A stretch of 10,038 nt of DNA from JBBKXR01 sp037969585 (GTDB lineage: Bacteria > Verrucomicrobiota > Verrucomicrobiia > Verrucomicrobiales > DEV007). The stretch covers positions 1-10,038 of the forward strand of contig JBBKXR010000287.1 in the NCBI GenBank assembly GCA_037969585.1, in the 5' to 3' direction. Every line of letters starts with the position of its first letter. Position 1 is the first letter of the stretch. Below are positions 1-5,892 of the stretch, piece by piece. The position numbers were made by a program, and so were the translations under genes. The notes below the pieces were generated by a model. That model did no database searches. It had not been told where the DNA came from and saw nothing but the letters and a program-made list of their open reading frames with translations.

Positions 1-131
1 GGCTACCACTACGCCACCGACGGCACCGGGCGAACATCTTTGGTCAACAGAGGATACATCTGGAAGCCGTTGTCCTTCGGGCGCACCTGGAAGGCGCGGC
101 CGCCGGTGCCGTCGGTGGCGTAGTGGTAGCC
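1..131. repeat. 29-bp perfect inverted repeat at the contig end (probable chimeric artefact)
   Basis: Bases 1-29 are the exact reverse complement of 103-131, with 73 bases between the arms. The match stops at base 30 (its partner, 102, does not pair). The right arm is ordinary coding sequence of the dehydrogenase module; the left arm starts exactly at the sequence edge and puts a stop codon (9-11, minus strand) into that gene. The junction lies in a short shared run (ccggtgcc), consistent with microhomology-mediated template switching, as seen with multiple displacement amplification, or with misassembly. A real inversion breakpoint is the alternative but less likely. Confidence 0.85.
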
Positions 132-3100
132 CCAGGAATCGAAGGCGATGCCGTGCGGGTTGGGGCTGTTACCAGCGTGGGCGCTGATCGTGAACTGGCG
201 CGGGTCGAAGCGGTACATCGACGAAGAGCCGGTGCTCAGTGAGGGACCCCAGGGGTGCTCGATGTTGTTGTGCAGGAAGATGCCGCTCTGCCAGTAGAGA
301 GCGCCGTCCGGTCCATAGATGAAATTGTTGGCGGCGTGGTGGGTGTCGGCGGAGCCGATGCCGTGGACGAGAACTTCGCGGTGATCGGCGATGTCGTCGC
401 CGTCGGTATCTTTCAGAAATACGATGTCCGGCTGGCTGGAAACGAGCACGCCGCCGTTCCAAAATTCGAAGGCGAGCGGGCTGTGAATTTTTGCGAATTC
501 CGTGACGCGGTCGGCCATGCCGTCCTTGTTGTCATCGTGGAGGATGAGCAGGGCGTCATTCATTTCCTTGGTCGGCTGCCACTTTGGGTAGGTCGGCCAG
601 GCGGCGACCCAGAGGCGGCCTTTGGGATCGACGTTCATCTGCACTGGGTTGACCAGATTGGGAAACTTCTGTTCGTCGGCAAAGAGATTCGCTTCAAAGC
701 CCTCGGCGACCGTTAGATGTTTGAGGCCTTCTTCGCCGCTGATGTATTCCAGCGAACCTTCTTTCTCGGCGTTCGAACTTTTGCTGCCGCCACCGACGTT
801 GGAGACGACGGGAATGGGCTGGGGAACGTTGCTGTCGTCGATTTCGATATCACTGCCGCGCGAACGCACCCAGATGCGTGGGTCGCGATTTGCGGTCATG
901 ACGTCGAGCTGCAGCAGTTCGTGGACGAGGACTTCGCGATTGGTCTGATCGGCGACGAATTTCAGATCGGCGCGGCTGCCCCAGATGTCGTTGCCATCGA
1001 TGGCTCGGTAGCGGGTGAACCAATGCCAGTTTTTATCGAGTACTGCCTCGCGGATCGGTTCGAGTTTTTCATCGGCGGCGACTTCTTTGCCGAGCAGCGA
1101 CTGGGCGATTGCTTTGGCGAGTTGCAAGTTGCCTTCCGGGTTGAGGTGGATTCCGTTGATGGTCAGCGGTTGTTGCTTGTGCAGTGCATACTGCTTCTGC
1201 ATCGGGCTGAAAATGTCGACAAAAGTGACGCCTTTATCCTCAGCTACTTTACGAGTGGCATCGGTGTAAGCCTGCAGGCGCTTGTTGTTGGCGTTGCCGT
1301 TGGGAAGGTTGGGATTGGTCGATTTGATGTTCTCGTGGGCGATGGGGGAGAACAGGACAATGCGGGGGATGCTCTCGCCGTTGGGGCGCAGGGCGCGGTA
1401 GTTGTCGATCATTGTCGCCAGTTTGGCGGCGTATTCGGTGGCATTATTTTCGAAGGATTCGTTGTAGCCGAAGAAGCTGAAGATGATATCGGCTTCGCAA
1501 ATTTTCAGATACTCCTCGGGAGTGGTGAAGTCCTTGCTGCGCGGACGGACGTCGACTTGATCGCCGCTAAGTCCGAGATTGCGGAACACGAGTTCGAGTT
1601 CGGGGTTTTGGCTCTGCAAAAGAGTTTCCATCCAACCGTCATGCTGGAGGCGTTCGGCGAGGGTGTTGCCGACGATGGCGATGCGGTCGCCTTTTTGAAA
1701 TGCGAACTTCTCCGGGTCGCGGTAGTCGGCGGGCACGGGCTCAAGCGGCACGGCCATTTCGACTTGTCGGCCTTGATGATCGGCCATCGACATCACCCCA
1801 CCGTTGGCGAGGTCAAAGGTGATCGAGCCGTCGGGCGCGGGAATGTTGCTGCGCACGAATACCGGTTCGCCGGCAGCATTAAGAACTTCGAGGGTGAAGC
1901 CATCGAGGCGCTCGGAGAGCGGCGAACGATTCCAGACCTGGATGGATTTGATCTTGGTGTCTTTGCCGAGGTCGAGCTGCCACCAGGGGTCTTTGGCGTC
2001 CTTGCCCTGCGAGGTGTGGGTCTGGCCCATTTTGTTGTAGTCGGCGTCCTTGTTGCCATCAATGCCGCGTTCCGGTTCACCGCCGGCGCTGACGCTGGAT
2101 TGGGTGGCTTTGCCGTCGACAGCGATATTGCGGCCGCCGCTGTTGAGCACTTCGACTTCGGCGAGCGTCAGGATGCGTCCTTCGCCTGGGATGGAAATGC
2201 GCACGACACTGGCCGGGCCGTCTTCGGTGACGTCATTGGGTGCACTTGCTGCGGGCTTAGCGGCTGGTTTGGCTTTTTCTTTTTTCGGTTTGGCTTTTTC
2301 CTTCGGTTTTTCCGTGACCGTGTTGTGCGCCGGGATCGGGCTGGAGAAGCCTTCGTAGGCGGAAGGCTTGATGCCTGCGGCGAATCCGTAGCCGAAGGTG
2401 TTCGGTTTGTAGGGACCGACGAAGTCGATGTTGGAGTCGGCTTTGATCTGATCTTCGAGACCGAGCGACCAGTAGACGGCGTTGACGATCATACGGCGGT
2501 AGCCGTCGTTGAGTAGATCCTCGGAGGCTCCGTAGAGTGAGGTAAAGGCGCGACCCTCTTTGCCATCGGCGCCGCTCTTGTAGGTACGAGTCCATTCGCT
2601 GGCCATCGGCGGTTTAGTTTCGTCGGCCTCACCGTCCTGCTCCATGCTCATCAGTGGCTGCGCCATGGTGAGAATGTTCCAGTCGTCCTGCGGTTCGGCA
2701 TTGTAGCCGCCGGCCTGCACCCATATATCGCTGACCCCTTTGAGGATCGGGTTGCCGGCTTTTTCGGGGATGATGCTGATGCGTGTGCTTTGTTCGTGAT
2801 TTTTACCGTAGTGGCCGACCCACGATTGACCGAGAACTTGATAGCCAAAACCGAGCTTGTAGTCGTCACCTTTGTAGACCCAGTCGTGCTTGGCGTACTT
2901 GCTGTCGGAATCGGTCGGATACTTAAAAGCGTGCGTCGAGGTGCGCAGGCCGACTATGGGCCCACCGCGCTGCAGGTAGTCGTCGAAGTGTTTCATCTGC
3001 TCATCGGGCAGGGCGAGGAAGCGACCGAAAATTACGACGCCGTCGGCGGAATCGAGCGCTTCCATTCCGGGAATGTCCGAGTGACCGGGAACGATGGTGC

Positions 3101-3356
3101 CAGTCTCGGCGTCGACGCCGAACAGGACGGTGCATCTGAATCCGTGATGCTTGGCGAGGATGCGTGCCAGAGCAGGGATGGTTTCTTCGGAGCGATACTC
3201 GTGATCGTCACCGATAAGCACCAGGTGTTTGCCTTTTGCTATCTCAGGATTCGCCTCGTAGATAACCGGATTGGCATCGGCGGGGAGGGCACTTGCAAAA
3301 AACGATGCGATCGCGGCTGCGATCGTCAAGACGGGGTGGGGCAGGTTCAACTTCAT
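9..3356 (-). CDS. Secreted ThuA / F5-8 type C / SGNH / PVC-type dehydrogenase fusion protein (3'-truncated)
   Basis: I place the start at the ATG at 3354-3356. It opens a clear signal peptide (MKLNLPHP, then an Ala-rich hydrophobic stretch ending near ADA, about residue 28); the in-frame upstream extension to 3437 adds a non-signal-like leader. Modules, numbered from this Met: ThuA-like, about 41-303 (GDDHEY motif); a Lys/Pro/Ala linker, about 346-373, with a 7-residue repeat; an F5/8 type C (discoidin) carbohydrate-binding-like domain, about 381-518; an SGNH/GDSL-like domain, about 551-758; and the N-terminal part of a PVC-type membrane-bound dehydrogenase propeller, from about 870, with Asp-rich loops (HDDNKDGMAD, KDTDGDDIAD) and a DTHHAANN motif. 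PVC dehydrogenases usually continue with HEAT repeats and a c-type haem domain; these are absent because the gene runs off the contig. The stop at 9-11 lies in an inverted duplication and is probably false. Likely role: extracytoplasmic binding and oxidation of sugars or glycosides; the substrate is unknown. Module assignment is strong, function is inference. Confidence 0.88.
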   Translation of the reverse strand: MKLNLPHPVLTIAAAIASFFASALPADANPVIYEANPEIAKGKHLVLIGDDHEYRSEETIPALARILAKHHGFRCTVLFGVDAETGTIVPGHSDIPGMEALDSADGVVIFGRFLALPDEQMKHFDDYLQRGGPIVGLRTSTHAFKYPTDSDSKYAKHDWVYKGDDYKLGFGYQVLGQSWVGHYGKNHEQSTRISIIPEKAGNPILKGVSDIWVQAGGYNAEPQDDWNILTMAQPLMSMEQDGEADETKPPMASEWTRTYKSGADGKEGRAFTSLYGASEDLLNDGYRRMIVNAVYWSLGLEDQIKADSNIDFVGPYKPNTFGYGFAAGIKPSAYEGFSSPIPAHNTVTEKPKEKAKPKKEKAKPAAKPAASAPNDVTEDGPASVVRISIPGEGRILTLAEVEVLNSGGRNIAVDGKATQSSVSAGGEPERGIDGNKDADYNKMGQTHTSQGKDAKDPWWQLDLGKDTKIKSIQVWNRSPLSERLDGFTLEVLNAAGEPVFVRSNIPAPDGSITFDLANGGVMSMADHQGRQVEMAVPLEPVPADYRDPEKFAFQKGDRIAIVGNTLAERLQHDGWMETLLQSQNPELELVFRNLGLSGDQVDVRPRSKDFTTPEEYLKICEADIIFSFFGYNESFENNATEYAAKLATMIDNYRALRPNGESIPRIVLFSPIAHENIKSTNPNLPNGNANNKRLQAYTDATRKVAEDKGVTFVDIFSPMQKQYALHKQQPLTINGIHLNPEGNLQLAKAIAQSLLGKEVAADEKLEPIREAVLDKNWHWFTRYRAIDGNDIWGSRADLKFVADQTNREVLVHELLQLDVMTANRDPRIWVRSRGSDIEIDDSNVPQPIPVVSNVGGGSKSSNAEKEGSLEYISGEEGLKHLTVAEGFEANLFADEQKFPNLVNPVQMNVDPKGRLWVAAWPTYPKWQPTKEMNDALLILHDDNKDGMADRVTEFAKIHSPLAFEFWNGGVLVSSQPDIVFLKDTDGDDIADHREVLVHGIGSADTHHAANNFIYGPDGALYWQSGIFLHNNIEHPWGPSLSTGSSSMYRFDPRQFTISAHAGNSPNPHGIAFDSWGYHYATDGTGGRAFQVRPKDNGFQMYPLLTKDVRPVPSVA

Positions 3357-3525
3357 TGGAAAATAGGGCTGTGGGATGCCAATTGTTGCGGATGATCTGG
3401 GAACTGTCGAAGTAGAATTTTCTAAAGATCGCGCCACCGCGCCAGAGTTCGAGGTGGACCGATCGAGGAATCTGTGGTTTCTAGCGGACAGACATTAGAT
3501 AGCAACTCAATAGCACTTACGACTC
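3357..3525. promoter_or_regulatory. Divergent intergenic region with both promoters presumed
   Basis: These 169 bases separate the divergently transcribed PVC dehydrogenase gene (minus) and the isomerase/epimerase gene (plus), so both promoters should lie here. I see no convincing -35/-10 pair in either direction and no strong Shine-Dalgarno before either start. The only small symmetric element is at 3413-3424 (tagaa-tt-ttcta arms), a possible operator-like site, but short enough to be chance. Confidence 0.4.
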
Positions 3526-4386
3526 ATGCCCTTTCAATTTACCGGATTCGCCGACGAAGCAGAAAAATCTCTGGATGGCCAGATCTCCACTCTCAAGGAA
3601 GTCGGCTGGTCGGCTATCGAACTGCGTTTGCTCGATGGAAAAAATGTCGTCGATCTGACCGATGACGAATGGTCAGCGACGTGGGCTAAGCTTCAGGCTG
3701 AAGGAATCAAAGTCGTTGGCTTCGGCGGTGCGATCGCCAACTGGGCGCGTCCGATCACCAATGATTTCCAAGTCGACATCGACGAACTGAAGCGGGTCGC
3801 TCCACGCATGCGCGAGGCGGGCACACAATTTTTGCGCGTGATGTCTTATCCGAATCCGGAAGACAATCCGATGCCGCAGGACGAATACCGCAACGAGGTG
3901 ATTCGCCGCTTCAAGGAACTGGCGAAGATCGCTGAGGGCGAGAATGTGATTTTGGCTCACGAAAACTGCAGCGGCTACGGTGCTGAAGCAGATGGTTGGC
4001 TGGACATGGTAGAGTCGGTGAACAGTCCGGCGCTGCAGGGCATCATGGACACGGGCAACAACAGCCTGCACGACAAAGATGTCGAGGCGACCTGGCGTTA
4101 CTATGAGAAATGTCGTGAGACGATCACTCACGTGCATGTCAAATGTGCTAAGCCGGGGCCAGATGGTGGTGACTACGTGACTTGTTACGTAGAGGAAGAT
4201 CCTGTGCAGGAACGCATTTTACGCGATCTCGAAGAGCGTGGCTACAATGGCTGGCTGTCGATCGAACCGCATATTAAAGCAGCGATTCACGCCGGTCAGG
4301 ATGTCGATGACTCGGGCGATGGCCGCAAGGTGTGGGTCGACTTCGCCAAGGGACTCGAGAAAATGGTCGCGGGCATTGTGTCCTAG
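3526..4386 (+). CDS. Sugar phosphate isomerase/epimerase family protein (xylose isomerase-like TIM barrel)
   Basis: A complete 286-residue protein, a normal length for the AP endonuclease 2 / xylose isomerase-like TIM-barrel family, with no signal peptide, so cytoplasmic. The expected divalent-metal ligands of the barrel are visible: Glu146 in AHEN (strand 5), Asp175 in MDTGN (strand 6), a His in THVHVK (202/204, strand 7) and Glu247 in SIEPH (strand 8). Members isomerise or epimerise sugars, inososes or keto-sugars; the exact substrate cannot be read from sequence. The ATG at 3526 gives the natural N-terminus (MPFQFTGFADEA), though the upstream sequence has no clear ribosome-binding site. 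It is divergent from the ThuA/PVC dehydrogenase gene, a typical PVC-phylum carbohydrate neighbourhood, which suggests it acts on the same sugar after import. A weak hairpin plus T-run 62 bases downstream may end its transcript. Family is confident; specific reaction unknown. Confidence 0.88.
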   Translation: MPFQFTGFADEAEKSLDGQISTLKEVGWSAIELRLLDGKNVVDLTDDEWSATWAKLQAEGIKVVGFGGAIANWARPITNDFQVDIDELKRVAPRMREAGTQFLRVMSYPNPEDNPMPQDEYRNEVIRRFKELAKIAEGENVILAHENCSGYGAEADGWLDMVESVNSPALQGIMDTGNNSLHDKDVEATWRYYEKCRETITHVHVKCAKPGPDGGDYVTCYVEEDPVQERILRDLEERGYNGWLSIEPHIKAAIHAGQDVDDSGDGRKVWVDFAKGLEKMVAGIVS

Positions 4387-4447
4387 TGTTCGAGCAGATC
4401 TAAGATGACGTATGCAAACGTCCCGTAGGGACCGGTCTGGTTAGATG

Positions 4448-4471
4448 GGGGGATTTATCCTCCGAATTTTT
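4448..4471 (+). terminator. Possible weak intrinsic terminator after the isomerase/epimerase gene
   Basis: A 6-bp G/C-rich stem (ggggga 4448-4453, tcctcc 4458-4463, one G-T pair) closes a TTTA loop and is followed by gaattttt. It lies 62 bases after the isomerase/epimerase stop. The stem is short and the T-run is offset by three bases, so this is only a candidate. Confidence 0.3.
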
Positions 4472-4497
4472 GGCCGATGGTCCATGCGTCACGTTGC

Positions 4498-4547
4498 GAC
4501 CGCTCTGCAATTGTAAGCGCGGCGGTGTCTTCCCTGTCAGAGCGGTC
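4498..4547. repeat. Inverted repeat with 10-bp perfect core arms and a 30-base spacer
   Basis: The sequence gaccgctctg at 4498-4507 is exactly repeated in inverted form at 4538-4547; one further pair (4497 with 4548) extends the arms to 11 bp. The 30-base loop has no ORF and no T-run follows, so it is not a standard terminator. It could be the end symmetry of a small dispersed element or a structured RNA. Confidence 0.5.
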
Positions 4548-4578
4548 GGCATGCGACGCCCAATCTGGTGTGCCGGGA

Positions 4579-4598
4579 ACGTGGGTTGAAACCCACGT
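4579..4598. repeat. REP-like perfect hairpin
   Basis: Arms acgtgggt (4579-4586) and acccacgt (4591-4598) pair perfectly around a TGAA loop. No T-run follows, so it is not a terminator. Short GC-rich perfect hairpins in intergenic DNA are the form of REP/RAYT-type elements, but no RAYT transposase is present in the window. Confidence 0.45.
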
Positions 4599-4704
4599 CT
4601 ATCGAGACTGGTCGCTACGCGACAGTTGAAGCTTCTTGGCCATCCGCCAGCTTGCTGTTGGCGGGGGCCGTCGACTTGGGGTATCGTTTGGGTTTTCTGT
4701 AACG

Positions 4705-5643
4705 ATGTCCGATAAAGCCTTGAGCCTCCGCAGCTTCCATCGCGCCTTGATTTTCGGGCTGGCGATTGGACTGGCCGTGGCGTCTTCGTCGTGTATCTCG
4801 GGTCGGCATTCGATGAGTGTCTCGCTCGGGGGCGATGTCGAAAAAAGTTCCACGGTTGAAACTCCAGGTCCGGCAGTAGCGACGGCGAACGCCAGCGGTG
4901 ATTATCACTTGGTGTGCTGGAATGTGCACAAGGCGGATGATGCGCGGTTCGTAGATGAATTGAATGCTCTCCTGAATGAAATCCCGGAGCAGGATGAGAT
5001 TTTGCTTTGTCTTCAAGAAACTCGGTCGACGACCTTTGGTCTGATCGGCGGCGGTCTGCCAGTATCGGGGCACTACGCGGAAAGCTGGCGATATCCGTGG
5101 GCGGAGCGTTCCACCGGGGTGATGACGCTGAGTGAATCGGGTCTGGCTCCGATGGCTGCCAAGGGCTTGCACTCAGAGCGACGGGAGTTTTTTATCGCTT
5201 CGCCGAAAGTCTGTCTACGTTCAGAATTAGCTCTCACTGATGGTCGGAAGCTGATCGTCGTAAATTGCCACGGGCTCAATTTTGTCACCAATCGGAGTTT
5301 TCAGCGCCAGCTCGATCAGGTGTTTGCTTCGATCGGAGACTCGGAGGCGAGTGAACCGGTGATCGTTTGTGGAGATTTCAACGTGTGGAGTTCGGATCGC
5401 TTGGAAATGCTCGAGGCTAAGGCTCGCGAGGCGGGCCTGGCGGAAGCAGGCGCGGATCAGCATTGTGGCCCGGATACGTCGGCTCTACTTCGACTGGCGA
5501 CGCCAATCTTTGGTTTTGATCCCGATATTCCGCTCGATCGCATCTACGCGCGCGGCATTGAAATTCAGGAATGCCGTTCGCTGACTCATGTGGAGTGCTC
5601 AGATCATTCACCGCTGGTTCTGAGATTTTCGGTGGCCGACTGA
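4705..5643 (+). CDS. Exported endonuclease/exonuclease/phosphatase (EEP) family protein, possible lipoprotein
   Basis: A 312-residue protein from the ATG at 4705; an in-frame TTG at 4636 would add 23 residues ahead of the signal sequence and is less likely. The N-terminus has a basic region (KALSLRSFHR), a hydrophobic run and Cys30 in ASSSC, a poor match to a lipobox, so lipid anchoring is possible but uncertain. Residues about 66-310 form the EEP (Exo_endo_phos) fold with all usual motifs: Asn73 in CWNVHK, Glu105 in LQET, His189 in NCHG, Asp224/Asn226 in GDFN, Asp278 in PLDRIY and Asp300/His301 in SDHSP. It should therefore be an active Mg-dependent phosphodiesterase or phosphatase acting outside the cytoplasm. 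The substrate (nucleic acid, phospholipid or phosphate ester) cannot be decided; the general form is like YafD-type proteins. Nine cysteines (30, 71, 102, 170, 188, 222, 254, 290, 298) are many for an exported protein. A 250-base gap on the 3' side suggests it is not co-transcribed with the next gene. Confidence 0.82.
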   Translation: MSDKALSLRSFHRALIFGLAIGLAVASSSCISGRHSMSVSLGGDVEKSSTVETPGPAVATANASGDYHLVCWNVHKADDARFVDELNALLNEIPEQDEILLCLQETRSTTFGLIGGGLPVSGHYAESWRYPWAERSTGVMTLSESGLAPMAAKGLHSERREFFIASPKVCLRSELALTDGRKLIVVNCHGLNFVTNRSFQRQLDQVFASIGDSEASEPVIVCGDFNVWSSDRLEMLEAKAREAGLAEAGADQHCGPDTSALLRLATPIFGFDPDIPLDRIYARGIEIQECRSLTHVECSDHSPLVLRFSVAD

Positions 5644-5814
5644 TGCTGCGCGGGCGGTTGCTTTCGGTGTTGGGTGGGCGCGCGGATCGAAAGCGTAAGG
5701 CTCGGAACAACAACGACTTCGACGGTTTTTTTGGGGGACAGGTGCCGACGACTCCGGATGGTTGTTGAAGTGTCGAAATTTCCCCTCCGATCTAGACCTT
5801 AAAACTATCTTAAT

Positions 5815-5842
5815 TTGTGGCCAGTGAGTGAAATTCTAAAAA
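5815..5842 (+). promoter_or_regulatory. Candidate promoter for the SGNH hydrolase gene
   Basis: In the AT-rich upstream region, TTGTGG (5815-5820) and TAAAAA (5837-5842) are spaced 16 bases apart, a partial match to sigma-70 -35 and -10 boxes (3/6 and 4/6). The distance to the start codon at 5893 is reasonable. The match is weak and rests on position and AT-richness. Confidence 0.25.
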
Positions 5843-5845
5843 ATG

Positions 5846-5871
5846 AAACTCAAAGCTTGAGTTTTTCTCAA
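5846..5871 (+). promoter_or_regulatory. Alternative hairpins in the leader of the SGNH hydrolase gene
   Basis: Arms aaactcaa (5846-5853) and ttgagttt (5857-5864) form a perfect 8-bp stem followed by T residues, resembling a short terminator. The ttgag at 5857-5861 can instead pair with ctcaa at 5867-5871. This pair of mutually exclusive stems ends 21 bases before the start codon. It could be an attenuator-like leader, a terminator of upstream transcription, or chance in AT-rich DNA. Confidence 0.3.
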
Positions 5872-5892
5872 AAATAAGCTATTTCATCCGCC

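Larger units (their letters stand above)
4387..4704. other. Non-coding stretch rich in small inverted repeats
   Basis: No credible gene is seen in these 318 bases if the next gene starts at the ATG at 4705. It holds at least five hairpin-capable sequences: 4420-4432 (5-bp stem), 4448-4463 (6-bp stem with one G-T pair, then T-rich), 4497-4507 with 4538-4548 (11-bp arms), 4579-4598 (8-bp stem, TGAA loop) and 4611-4623 (5-bp stem). Such a concentration is compatible with a REP-like or miniature repeat insertion, but I cannot test whether it recurs in the genome. Confidence 0.5.

Noticed and set aside
717..2516. 599-codon open frame on the plus strand, antisense to the ThuA/PVC dehydrogenase gene
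   Set aside because: The opposite strand encodes clear ThuA, discoidin and SGNH modules through this whole stretch. The antisense product is a low-complexity Val/Gly/Asp-rich sequence with no recognisable motif, as expected from GC-rich codon bias.
3303..3325. GCGATCGC palindrome and a nearby gcgatcg copy
   Set aside because: They fall within Ala/Ile codons of the signal peptide of gene 1 and need no regulatory explanation; too few copies to suggest a dispersed motif.
2790..3395. 201-codon plus-strand frame antisense to the ThuA module
   Set aside because: The ThuA-like reading on the minus strand and its signal peptide explain the region; the plus-strand frame has no motif.
3357..3437. N-terminal extension of gene 1 to an upstream ATG at 3437
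   Set aside because: The extra 27 residues precede a standard signal peptide and have no hydrophobic or conserved character; the internal Met gives a proper exported N-terminus.
4636..4704. TTG start extending the EEP gene by 23 residues
   Set aside because: It would bury the signal sequence behind a Gly/Arg-rich leader; the ATG at 4705 fits better.
4615..5172. 185-codon minus-strand frame antisense to the EEP gene
   Set aside because: It overlaps the conserved CWNVHK and LQET motifs of the plus-strand gene and itself shows no family features.
5725..5736. T-run followed by G-run after the EEP gene as a terminator
   Set aside because: No stable stem precedes the T-run, so it does not have intrinsic terminator form.
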